Origin: Sphingomonas sp.
Lineage (GTDB): Bacteria > Pseudomonadota > Alphaproteobacteria > Sphingomonadales > Sphingomonadaceae
Length of the DNA stretch: 14,325 nt
Direction: 5' to 3'
Assembly: GCA_019247755.1 (NCBI GenBank)
Contig: JAFBAM010000295.1
Coordinates: 1 to 14,325 of the forward strand
The position numbers and the translations under genes were made by a program. The notes under the pieces were generated by a model. The model had not been told where the DNA came from. It ran no database searches and was given only the letters and a program-made list of their open reading frames with translations. Positions 7,540 through 14,013 of this stretch are shown here, piece after piece; within the stretch, counting starts at the first letter, position 1, and every line of letters begins with the position of its first letter.

Positions 7540-8478
7540 TTACTTCGCCGGGACCGGGAAGCAGGCGACGCCGAGCGACCCGCATGCGCCTTGCGCCGCC
7601 GCGCGCGAGACGAACGGTCCGACCTGAAGCCGGATGACGTTCCCGGCCGGCACATAAATCGGGCGACGCCCTGCGAGCGCGGCCTTGCCCGACACGCGTT
7701 GGTACAGCGCCTCGGCGCTCCCGCGCTGAGAGAAAGCGCCGAGCTGGATCCGCCAGTCTCCGGCCACAGGCGACGTCGCTACCGGTTTCGGCTTTGGCGG
7801 CTGGGGTTTGGGCTTGGGCGCGACGGGTTTCGGCGTCACGGGCTTGGGCGTGCTTTGCTTCGGCGGATTCGCTTCGGCGACCGCCACCGGATTTGAAGGC
7901 CTGGCGCTGACCGGCGAGCCCGTGGGGATCGCGCGCGACATTGCAATCGCCTTTGCCCGGTCGTCGGGCGCCATCAGCCCATCGAGCTGCGAAAGCGTTT
8001 CCTTCGCAGGAGCTAGTCCGGCCGCGGCGGACCTGCTGACATAAGCGTAGCCGAGTATCTTGTCTTGGGCGACCCCATCGCCATTGTACAAGGCGGTGCC
8101 GTAGACCAGCAGCGCTCGCGGCTCACCCTGGACCGCGGCAGCCTTGAGCCACTTCAGCCCCTGCACCTGGTCGCCGTTCTGAAACAGCAGCAATCCCAGC
8201 GTCGTCTGTGCGTCGACGTGCCCCGTCTGTGCTGCCCGCAGGAACCAGCTTTGGGCGGACCCAAGGCTCAGCGGCACGCCTCTTCCGAGGCGATAAGCCT
8301 GCCCTAGGTTGAACGCCGCATCGGCGTCGCCGTTCTCGGCTAGCGGGCGCCAGATTGCGACCGCAGCGGCGTAATCGGCATGCTGCCAGGCTTCGATGCC
8401 CGCCTTCACCGATTGGGCCGAAAGCGGCGCCGTGAACAACGCGATTGCGGCTACAGCAACTAAGTATTTGGCATGCAT
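7540..8478 (-). CDS. Exported Sel1-repeat protein with C-terminal SPOR domain
   Basis: No gene name is recognised. The 312-residue product has a signal peptide (1-22, hydrophobic core LVAVAAIALF, end LSAQS). About three Sel1-type helical repeats follow at 35-165, seen in AAFNLGQAYRLGRGV, SWFLRAAQTGHVDAQTTLGLLLFQNGD and WLKAAAVQGEPRALLVYGTALYNGDGV. A Pro/Lys linker with repeated PKP units covers about 205-232. The C-terminal SPOR domain (241-309) starts DWRIQLGAFSQRGSAEALYQ. SPOR domains bind glycan strands stripped of peptides, typically at the division septum, so a periplasmic role near the septum is inferred. The ATG at 8478 has GAGGGG about 11 bases upstream. It is transcribed away from the parA operon and shares its control region. 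Confidence 0.88.
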   Translation of the reverse strand: MHAKYLVAVAAIALFTAPLSAQSVKAGIEAWQHADYAAAVAIWRPLAENGDADAAFNLGQAYRLGRGVPLSLGSAQSWFLRAAQTGHVDAQTTLGLLLFQNGDQVQGLKWLKAAAVQGEPRALLVYGTALYNGDGVAQDKILGYAYVSRSAAAGLAPAKETLSQLDGLMAPDDRAKAIAMSRAIPTGSPVSARPSNPVAVAEANPPKQSTPKPVTPKPVAPKPKPQPPKPKPVATSPVAGDWRIQLGAFSQRGSAEALYQRVSGKAALAGRRPIYVPAGNVIRLQVGPFVSRAAAQGACGSLGVACFPVPAK

Positions 8479-8500
8479 ACGTTAACTTACCCCTCAATCA

Positions 8501-8529
8501 GCTTTAGCCCACTGGCGGGAAACCGCCAA
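8501..8529 (-). promoter_or_regulatory. Candidate promoter of the Sel1-SPOR gene
   Basis: Reading the minus strand, TTGGCG (8529-8524), a 17-base spacer and TAAAGC (8506-8501) resemble a sigma-70 type promoter, placing the start of transcription about 15 bases before the ribosome binding site region. The -35 element lies inside an inverted repeat (8513-8528). Matches are only partial (4 of 6 and 3 of 6). Confidence 0.3.
8513..8528. repeat. Inverted repeat TGGCGG-GAAA-CCGCCA in the divergent control region
   Basis: Two perfect six-base arms surround GAAA. As RNA on the plus strand this is a stem with a GNRA tetraloop; as DNA it could be an operator over the -35 region of the Sel1-SPOR gene. 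No T-run follows on either strand, so a terminator is unlikely. Confidence 0.55.
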
Positions 8530-8544
8530 CTCTCTCTGGGCATG

Positions 8545-8559
8545 TTAACCAGATTTTAG
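8545..8559 (+). promoter_or_regulatory. CtrA-like box (TTAA-N7-TTAG) upstream of parA
   Basis: TTAACC then five bases then TTAG matches the CtrA consensus TTAA-N7-TTAA at all but one position, and the first half also resembles the TTAACCAT half-site. It sits about 57 bases before the parA start, a usual place for a regulator. Sphingomonads commonly encode CtrA. Binding is inferred, not shown. Confidence 0.4.
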
Positions 8560-8569
8560 AGCCTCTGGT
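8548..8569. repeat. Inverted repeat ACCAGA-N10-TCTGGT upstream of parA
   Basis: Perfect six-base arms at 8548-8553 and 8564-8569 are separated by ten bases, about one and a half helical turns from centre to centre. It overlaps the CtrA-like box. The shape suits a dimeric DNA-binding protein. Confidence 0.45.
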
Positions 8570-8582
8570 GTCACCTCGCCGC

Positions 8583-8600
8583 TGAACTGACGTCAATTCA
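8583..8600. repeat. 18-bp near-perfect palindrome just upstream of parA
   Basis: TGAACTGACGTCAATTCA is symmetric at eight of nine base pairs, with a TGACGTCA core. It ends four bases before the parA ribosome binding site (GAGGGG, 8604-8609), a position where a bound repressor would block initiation or elongation. The ribbon-helix-helix product of the second gene is one candidate to bind it; this is inference. Confidence 0.5.
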
Positions 8601-8615
8601 CGCGAGGGGAAAAGC

Positions 8616-9338
8616 ATGCGCGTCCTGGCAATGGCATCGCAGAAGGGGGGATCCGGCAAGACCACCTTGTCCGGCCATCTTGCGGTGCAGGCCCAGCTCT
8701 CTGGAGCGGGCCCGGTCTGCCTGATCGATATCGATCCGCAAGGCAGCCTTGCCGACTGGTGGAACGAGCGCGAAGCCGACATGCCGGCTTTTGCCCAGAC
8801 CACGGTCGCCCGTCTTGCGTCCGATCTCGAAGTGCTTCGCCAGCAGGGCTTCCGCCTCGCGGTCATCGACACCCCGCCGGCGATCACCATGGCGATCCAG
8901 AGCGTTATCGCGGTGGCCGAGCTGATCGTCATCCCGACCCGGCCGAGCCCGCACGACCTTCGCGCCGTCGGCGCCACGGTCGATCTTTGCGATCGCGCCG
9001 GCAAGCCTTTGATCTTCGTCGTGAACGCCGCGACGCCCAAGGCCAAGATCACTTACGAAGCCGCCGTTGCGCTCTCGCAGCACGGCACCGTTGCCCCGGT
9101 CACCATCCACCACCGCACCGATTTCGCAGCCTCGATGATCGACGGCCGCACGGTCATGGAAGTGGATCCCGGCGGACGTTCGGCCAAGGAAGTTGCCGAG
9201 CTCTGGGAATATATCTCGGATCGTCTCGAAAAGAATTTCCGCCGTACCGTGTTTGCTGCGCCAGGCGCCGCGCCGGGCATCGCTGCGGCGAGTCCGCGTC
9301 CCGTCGGCGGTTTCGGCCGCCGCGTCGTCGGTCAGTAA
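8616..9338 (+). CDS. Orphan ParA/MinD-type ATPase
   Basis: ParA-family ATPases form ATP-dependent dimers that bind the nucleoid or membrane and position cargo such as chromosomes, plasmids or protein complexes. The 240-residue protein has the deviant Walker A QKGGSGKTT (9-17, signature Lys10), Walker A' LIDIDPQGS (36-44) and Walker B LAVIDTPP (81-88). There is no N-terminal helix-turn-helix extension, so it is the short type. A tail of Ala, Pro and Gly (211-240) ends in SPRPVGGFGRRVVGQ. The ATG at 8616 is six bases after GAGGGG. It is first in a three-gene operon and lacks an adjacent parB, so it is not the usual chromosome partition locus. Its stop codon overlaps the ribosome binding site of the next gene, which suggests coupled translation. 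Confidence 0.9.
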   Translation: MRVLAMASQKGGSGKTTLSGHLAVQAQLSGAGPVCLIDIDPQGSLADWWNEREADMPAFAQTTVARLASDLEVLRQQGFRLAVIDTPPAITMAIQSVIAVAELIVIPTRPSPHDLRAVGATVDLCDRAGKPLIFVVNAATPKAKITYEAAVALSQHGTVAPVTIHHRTDFAASMIDGRTVMEVDPGGRSAKEVAELWEYISDRLEKNFRRTVFAAPGAAPGIAAASPRPVGGFGRRVVGQ

Positions 9339-9350
9339 GGGGGCGTCGAG

Positions 9351-9998
9351 GTGGCAACTGAAGCCAAGCCTTTTGCCTCTCTTTCTTCGGGTCTTCTCGC
9401 CCGCAAGGGCGCTGCGCGTCCGGCCATGCGGCCGCAGGGTTTCGGCCAGGTCGGCAACGGCCTTGAGGATCTCGGCTGGAACGACATGGGGTTCGAGCCG
9501 CCCAAGCCGGCCGATACCGAGCGCGACGAAGATCATGACGCGTTCGGTGAGGACGTCGTCGAGCATCCGCGCGCTCATCATCCGACCGGCCTGACGCCAG
9601 TTGGCTCTCCAGTTCACGACCAGCAGGCCGAGATCGCCGATCGCCTCTACGAATGCGAAGAGGACGAAGAGGTCGACGAAACTGCGGAGGTCTATGAGCC
9701 GGAAGCTGACGAGGCTCCAGCCGCTCCAGTGGTCGAAGAGGCTCCGGCCGCTCCGGTCGCCGCGATCGTGGCCCGCATCGCGCCAAAGCCGGCGCCGCGC
9801 CCGCGCGCCGCTCCCGGAAGCAAGGCGAAGGCGGCTTTCACGCTTCGCCTCGATACCGAACGTCATTTGAAACTCCGGCTTGCTTGCGCCGTCGACGGAA
9901 GGTCGGCGCAGCAACTGGTGACTGCCGCGCTCGATCAGTTGCTCGAGCGCATGCCCGATCTCGAAGGGCTAGCCGAAAAGGCAAAACGTAGGGGGTAA
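9351..9998 (+). CDS. Acidic protein with probable C-terminal ribbon-helix-helix domain
   Basis: No family name is recognised. The 215-residue protein has three parts. Residues 1-50 are low in charge and include RPQGFGQVGNG. Residues 55-160 look disordered: strongly acidic (ECEEDEEVDETAEVYEPEADE), then Ala/Pro-rich with two EAPAAPV units. Residues 161-201 read as one strand (AAFTLRLD) and two helices (TERHLKLRLACAVDG and SAQQLVTAALDQLLERM), the pattern of ribbon-helix-helix DNA-binding proteins such as CopG or ParG. The GTG at 9351 has AAGGGGG seven bases upstream, overlapping the parA stop. As a ParA neighbour it is the obvious partner: a DNA-binding adaptor, or a cargo adaptor with an ATPase-stimulating tail. 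The domain call is by eye. The four-base gap to the next gene supports one operon. Confidence 0.8.
   Translation: MATEAKPFASLSSGLLARKGAARPAMRPQGFGQVGNGLEDLGWNDMGFEPPKPADTERDEDHDAFGEDVVEHPRAHHPTGLTPVGSPVHDQQAEIADRLYECEEDEEVDETAEVYEPEADEAPAAPVVEEAPAAPVAAIVARIAPKPAPRPRAAPGSKAKAAFTLRLDTERHLKLRLACAVDGRSAQQLVTAALDQLLERMPDLEGLAEKAKRRG
9711..9758 (+). repeat. Imperfect direct repeat encoding EAPAAPV twice
   Basis: Two 21-base units (9711-9731 and 9738-9758) match at 18 positions, with differences at third codon positions and the last base. They encode the Pro/Ala linker before the DNA-binding domain, so it is likely a small in-gene duplication adjusting linker length. Confidence 0.6.
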
Positions 9999-10002
9999 TC
10001 CA

Positions 10003-11370
10003 ATGAACCAGCCGCTTCGCACCAGCTCGGCACTCTCGCTCATCGTCTTGTCGTCGATGATCGCGGGCTGCGCTCGGCCGCAAGCCCATGTCGCTGCCGC
10101 TTCGCAGGCCGACGTAAAAGCGGACTCGGATGTCGGTCTCGGCCTCCGCGCCATCGCCGCGCTCAACGCCAATGACGTGCCGGCCGCGATCGGCTTCGCC
10201 GAGCGTGCGGTCGCCAAGACGCCGGGCGATGCCCAGGTCCGCGCGCTACTCGGCAACGCCTATTTCGCCGGTGGCCGGTTCCAGTCGGCGGAAGCCGCGT
10301 TCCGCGATTCGCTGACGCTCGATCCGAACCAGCAGCAGGTCGTGCTGAAGTTCGCGCTGGTCGAAATTGCGCTCGGCAAGAACGATCAGGCTGCGGCGTT
10401 CCTTAATACGCACCGCGGCTCGCTCGACGCTTCCGACTATGGCCTCGCGCTGGCGCTTGCCGGCCGCACGTCGCAAGCGATCGCGGTGCTGGATCCGGCT
10501 GCCCGCGCGCCGGGCGCTGATGCCACAATCCGCCAGAACCTTGCGCTTGCACATGCGCTCGCCGGCGAGTGGGACGAAGCCAAGATTATCGCTTCGCAGG
10601 ACGTTGCTCCCGCGCAGCTTGATGGCCGTATCCAGCAGTGGATGAAGCTCGCCAAGCCAACACATGCCGCCGACCAGGTCGCAGCGCTCGTCGGCGTGAC
10701 TCCGGCGGCGGTCGATGCCGGCCAGCCGGTTCAGCTCGCGCTCGGCGCGGCGCCGACGGCCCAGCCGGTCAAGGTCGCCGAGGCATCTCCGCAGCTCAAG
10801 ATTTTCATGCGGCCGAACGTCCCTGCTCCGGCTCCGGCCAAGCCGGCGGTGGTTGCTGCGGCCTCGTCGAAGCCCGCGCCGGCCTCGGTGGTCCAGGCCA
10901 CCGCCCCGGCTCCGGCCCCGGTCGTGCACGCAGCCGCTCCGGCTCCGCCGCCAGCCAGTGTGACGCTCGCGACGCTCGCTGCCACGGCGGTTTCGGAGGC
11001 CAAGGCCGTCCTCGCTTCGGTGATGCCCAGCGCTCCGGCACCGATCGCCAAGCCCGCCGCCGCGCCGCGCCGCCCAGCCGCGGCTCGCCCGGTCGGCAAG
11101 TTCCCGGCGGTCGTCCAGCTCGGCGCTTACGGTTCGCCGCAGCGAGTGTTGACCGCTTGGAACGGTGCCGCGCACAAATATGCGGCGCTCAAGAGCTACG
11201 CTCCGATGAGCGCGAAGTTCTCGAGCCCGAAGGGCACCTTCTACCGTCTGTCGGTGCGTGGCTTTAACAGTCTCGGTGAAGCGAACGGCCTGTGCAACGC
11301 GCTGCGTCGCCAGGGCGGCAGCTGCTTCGTCCGCAACGTCGCGGGCGATACCCAGCTCGCTTCGCGGTAA
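10003..11370 (+). CDS. TPR-repeat lipoprotein with C-terminal SPOR domain
   Basis: No gene name is recognised. The 455-residue product begins with a lipoprotein signal: hydrophobic LSLIVLSSM and lipobox IAGC with Cys23. Ala follows the Cys, so outer-membrane sorting is likely. Tetratricopeptide-type helical repeats fill about 45-225 (for example AIGFAERAVAKTPGDAQVRA, LLGNAYFAGGRFQSAEAA and FRDSLTLDPNQQQVVLKF). A long Ala/Pro-rich linker (about 273-366) could span the periplasm. The SPOR domain (367-446) starts FPAVVQLGAYGSPQ and includes TFYRLSVRGFNSLGEANGLCNALRR. SPOR domains recognise denuded septal glycan. The ATG has GGGGG seven bases upstream and lies four bases after the previous stop, so it is co-expressed with the ParA and ribbon-helix-helix genes. 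It converges on pyrB with five bases between stops. Confidence 0.9.
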   Translation: MNQPLRTSSALSLIVLSSMIAGCARPQAHVAAASQADVKADSDVGLGLRAIAALNANDVPAAIGFAERAVAKTPGDAQVRALLGNAYFAGGRFQSAEAAFRDSLTLDPNQQQVVLKFALVEIALGKNDQAAAFLNTHRGSLDASDYGLALALAGRTSQAIAVLDPAARAPGADATIRQNLALAHALAGEWDEAKIIASQDVAPAQLDGRIQQWMKLAKPTHAADQVAALVGVTPAAVDAGQPVQLALGAAPTAQPVKVAEASPQLKIFMRPNVPAPAPAKPAVVAAASSKPAPASVVQATAPAPAPVVHAAAPAPPPASVTLATLAATAVSEAKAVLASVMPSAPAPIAKPAAAPRRPAAARPVGKFPAVVQLGAYGSPQRVLTAWNGAAHKYAALKSYAPMSAKFSSPKGTFYRLSVRGFNSLGEANGLCNALRRQGGSCFVRNVAGDTQLASR

Positions 11371-11375
11371 GCTCG

Positions 11376-12260
11376 CTAGCTTCCGATCAGCAGTTCGAGG
11401 CAGGCCATCCGGACTGCCACGCCCATCTCGACCTGGAGCGTGATCAACGATCGCTCCGGGTCGTCGGCGATTCGGTCCTCGATCTCGACGCCGCGATTCA
11501 TTGGGCCAGGGTGCATGACGACTGCTTCGGGAGACGCCGTCGCCAGCCGCTGGCTGGTGAGGCCGTAGCGCGCCAGATATTCGCCCGGCGCATCGCCGAG
11601 CTCATCCTCCAGCCGCTCGCGCTGCACGCGAAGCATCATCACGACGTCCGCCCCGGCGATTGCTTCATCGATCGAGATTGGCGGCACGCCGTCGGGCATG
11701 AGCTCGGGCGGACCGGCCAGCCGCACCTCGGCGCCGAGCCGAGGCAGCAGCAGGGCATTGGATCGAGCCACGCGGCTGTGTCGAATGTCGCCGCAGATCG
11801 CGATCTTCAGGCCCTCGATGCGACCTAACCGCCGGCGGATAGTGGCCGCGTCGAGCAAGGCCTGGGTCGGATGCTCGTTGGTTCCGTCTCCGGCGTTGAT
11901 GACCGGTGCGTCCATGATCATCGCGACCGCGGCAGGCGCGCCATTCTCGCGATGACGGATGACCAGCGCGTCGGGCCGCATCGCGTTGAGCGTCCGCGCC
12001 GTGTCCTCCAGCGTCTCGCCCTTCGCGACCGAACTCCGCTCCACTGACAGCGAGATTGCCGATGCTCCGAGCCGGTGCGCCGCCGTCGCGAACGACATCG
12101 CTGTACGTGTCGAGTTCTCATAAAAGACATTGAAGACGATCCGGCCATGCAGGCGTTCGGTGCCTCGCCGGCCGCGATTGCCGGTGAAATACATCTCGGC
12201 GCGGTCGAGGATGTCGGCGATCTCGGCGTCGCCCAGCGAATCGATTGAAAGCAGGTCCAC
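11376..12260 (-). CDS. pyrB: Aspartate carbamoyltransferase catalytic subunit
   Basis: PyrB condenses carbamoyl phosphate with aspartate, the committed step of pyrimidine synthesis. The 294-residue protein carries the carbamoyl-phosphate loop ENSTRT (48-53), the mobile-loop SSVAKGET with Lys80, VIRHRE (100-105), NAGDGTNEHPTQALLD (122-137), GDIRHSRVARSN (157-168), MMLRVQRER (208-216) and HPGPMNRGVEI (250-260). All expected active-site residues are present, and the length is slightly short for the family. The start is a GTG at 12260; no ATG is available in frame nearby and no clear ribosome binding site is seen, so translation is probably coupled to ruvX, which ends 11 bases upstream. pyrC, which often follows pyrB, is absent: the next gene runs in the opposite direction. 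Confidence 0.96.
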   Translation of the reverse strand: MDLLSIDSLGDAEIADILDRAEMYFTGNRGRRGTERLHGRIVFNVFYENSTRTAMSFATAAHRLGASAISLSVERSSVAKGETLEDTARTLNAMRPDALVIRHRENGAPAAVAMIMDAPVINAGDGTNEHPTQALLDAATIRRRLGRIEGLKIAICGDIRHSRVARSNALLLPRLGAEVRLAGPPELMPDGVPPISIDEAIAGADVVMMLRVQRERLEDELGDAPGEYLARYGLTSQRLATASPEAVVMHPGPMNRGVEIEDRIADDPERSLITLQVEMGVAVRMACLELLIGS

Positions 12261-12271
12261 GGGCGCCGTGG

Positions 12272-12754
12272 TTATTGCGGGTCCGGCAGGTTGGCCAGCG
12301 CATCGATCGCGCCCTGCAGGATATGAGCGGCGGCGAGGGCGTCGACCTTCTCGGCTCGCTTGGAGCGGCTCACGTCCGCTTCGATCATCGCCCGCTCCAC
12401 TGCTTGGGTCGACCAGCGTTCGTCCCAGAGCAAGACCGGCAGCTCGAGTGGCGCGAGGTTACGGGCGAACGCGCGCACCGATTGGGTGCGCGGACTGTCA
12501 CTTCCGTCCATGTTCAGCGGCAAGCCGACGACGAGCCCGACCACATGCTCGCGGTCGATGAAGGCCTTCAGGGCTTCGAGGTCCTTGGTGAACTTGGTCC
12601 GCCGGATCGTCTCGGATGGCCCGGCGAAGTGCCAGCCGGCATCGCAGATCGCGAGGCCGACGGTCTTGGTGCCGACGTCGAGGCCGGCGAGCTTGCCGCC
12701 GTTCGACAAAGCCCCCGCGAACTCGCTCGTATCGCTGGTGATCAACGATGCCAT
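12272..12754 (-). CDS. ruvX: RuvX/YqgF-family nuclease (pre-16S rRNA processing, Holliday junction resolvase-like)
   Basis: YqgF proteins are RNase H-fold nucleases, best supported as processing the 5' end of pre-16S rRNA and also described as putative Holliday junction resolvases. The 160-residue length is normal, with an N-terminal extension of about 20 residues. Motifs are GLDVGTKTVGLAICD (24-38, Asp26), VVGLPLNMDG (75-84), LWDERWST (109-116) and the C-terminal VDALAAAHILQGAID (137-151, Asp138), giving the three acidic active-site positions. The ATG at 12754 has GGAGG eight bases upstream. The start overlaps the end of the hydrolase gene by 13 bases, so the two are translationally linked. 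pyrB follows. Confidence 0.95.
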   Translation of the reverse strand: MASLITSDTSEFAGALSNGGKLAGLDVGTKTVGLAICDAGWHFAGPSETIRRTKFTKDLEALKAFIDREHVVGLVVGLPLNMDGSDSPRTQSVRAFARNLAPLELPVLLWDERWSTQAVERAMIEADVSRSKRAEKVDALAAAHILQGAIDALANLPDPQ

Positions 12755-13845
12755 GCGGTGAGCCTCCGCTCCACATCACGCCGGATCGCGCCCCAGAACA
12801 AGGCATAGTCGTACGCATGGTAGTTATTGCCCGGGAGGACGAAGCCGCCGGCCGCTGTCGGCACGCCGTCAAGGATCAGCAGGCCTTTGTCGCAATGCGC
12901 CCCGACTGCGCCGACTTGCAGCGTCGCCGAGCGCAGGTCGGTGGTCGGGATCAGGGTGCCGGGATTGTCCGCAGCGGCAGCGGCGCCATCGGTGCTTCCG
13001 CTAATCGGATTGACGCAGAGCACATCGTCCTGGAGCCGCTCGCCACCGTCGAAGCCCTTGGTCTTTTCCCAGTCGCGCAGGATGAAATCGGGGTTGGGCG
13101 GGTCGCCGAAGGTCATCCATGACAGGACGCAACCCGACTGATCCCCGGCCCGGCACGCTGGCAGGCCGAGCGCCGGAAGGTCAGACTTCTTGCTTATCGG
13201 CCAGCCGACGACGTAAGCCGCGACGACCCGCTTCGCGAGCGGCGTCCCGGCCACCTTCTCCTTCAGCAGCCGTTCGAGGTGCAGCGCACCCTGGCTGTGC
13301 CCGGCGAGGATGATCGGCCGGTCTCCGGACTCTTTGACGAATTCGTCGAACGCCGCCGCGACGTCGCGATAGGCGAAATCCAGCGCCTTTTCCGCGTCTT
13401 CGCTCTTCAAGAGGAATGCGCCGAACGCCGCCTGCCGGTAACGCGGAGCCCAGATCTCGCCCACGCCGTTGAAGGCGCTTGCCTGGCTTTGGACAAACAG
13501 GTTGGTGCGGAACGCCGTCTCCCCGCCGTCGACCAACGGCGCATTCCAGCGATCGGTATCCAAGTAAGTCGTCGGATGGATGTAGAAGACCGCGGCAGGC
13601 TTGGCGTTGCCGGATTCCACGCCCGCGGGCGTCCACTCAGCGGGACCGTTGAGCCCCGGACGGCTTAGCCAGGCGTCGTCCTTGGCATAATCCGGACCGC
13701 CACCCGCCTTCGCTGCTTCGAAATGCCCTTTCGGGACCGACTGGTTGATCAGCACCCGGCCGCCCCACTGGTAAATAGCGAAGGCACCGGCGACGAATAT
13801 CAGCGTCAGCACGAAGATGATCGTCAGGAAGCGGCGGGCGCACAT
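12742..13845 (-). CDS. DUF3089 alpha/beta-hydrolase, membrane-anchored
   Basis: The 367-residue protein matches by eye the DUF3089 family of putative lipases and esterases; the substrate is unknown. One N-terminal hydrophobic helix (FLTIIFVLTLIFVAGAFAIY, 6-25) should anchor it with the catalytic domain outside the cytoplasm. Family landmarks are FYIHPTTYLD (87-96), WAPRYRQAAFGAF (132-144), the nucleophile elbow AGHSQGALHLERLL (181-194, Ser184) and the C-terminal YHAYDYALFWGAIRRD (342-357). Four cysteines (231, 239, 277, 318) in the exported part could form disulfides. The ATG at 13845 has no clear ribosome binding site. It heads an operon with ruvX and pyrB, an odd mixture, and overlaps ruvX by 13 bases. 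A long leader with a hairpin may precede it. Confidence 0.88.
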   Translation of the reverse strand: MCARRFLTIIFVLTLIFVAGAFAIYQWGGRVLINQSVPKGHFEAAKAGGGPDYAKDDAWLSRPGLNGPAEWTPAGVESGNAKPAAVFYIHPTTYLDTDRWNAPLVDGGETAFRTNLFVQSQASAFNGVGEIWAPRYRQAAFGAFLLKSEDAEKALDFAYRDVAAAFDEFVKESGDRPIILAGHSQGALHLERLLKEKVAGTPLAKRVVAAYVVGWPISKKSDLPALGLPACRAGDQSGCVLSWMTFGDPPNPDFILRDWEKTKGFDGGERLQDDVLCVNPISGSTDGAAAAADNPGTLIPTTDLRSATLQVGAVGAHCDKGLLILDGVPTAAGGFVLPGNNYHAYDYALFWGAIRRDVERRLTAWHR

Positions 13846-13907
13846 TGGGCGGCGCCCTATGCGGCGGGGCGAGCCACGGCAACCTCACAGCCAAAAAGGA
13901 GGTTTGA

Positions 13908-13940
13908 CGGCTCGACTCAGGGGCAACTGTCGTCGAGCCG
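13908..13940 (-). promoter_or_regulatory. Strong hairpin in the presumed leader of the hydrolase operon
   Basis: CGGCTCGAC (13908-13916) and GTCGAGCCG (13932-13940) are perfect nine-base arms around a 15-base loop. On the minus strand the stem is followed, about ten bases later, by CCTCCTTTTT (13902-13893), a short T-run. This could be a weak attenuator or terminator, or a structured leader. The T-run is farther from the stem than in a classic terminator. Confidence 0.4.
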
Positions 13941-13984
13941 GAGTCTCGCCCTTTCGCGTTGCGGAAGAGCGGGGCTCGCGGCGG

Positions 13985-14013
13985 GAGATAGGAAGAACCG
14001 TTTTGGGAACCAA
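13985..14013 (-). promoter_or_regulatory. Candidate promoter for the hydrolase-ruvX-pyrB operon
   Basis: On the minus strand, TTGGTT (14013-14008), a 17-base spacer and TATCTC (13990-13985) make a plausible sigma-70 promoter. It would give a leader of roughly 135 bases that includes the hairpin at 13908-13940. Matches are partial. Confidence 0.3.

Noticed and set aside
8588..8595. TGACGTCA as a CRE (cyclic AMP response element) site
   Set aside because: CRE is a eukaryotic site; here it is only the core of a longer bacterial palindrome.
8598..9914. 438-residue open frame on the minus strand opposite parA and its partner
   Set aside because: It is antisense to two well-supported genes with good start signals; composition is Arg/Gly/Asp-rich without any motif, as expected of shadow frames in GC-rich DNA.
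10820..10970. Apparent tandem repeats of Ala/Pro codons in the TPR-SPOR gene
   Set aside because: They are low-complexity linker coding with irregular units, common in proteins that span the periplasm; not a distinct repeat element.
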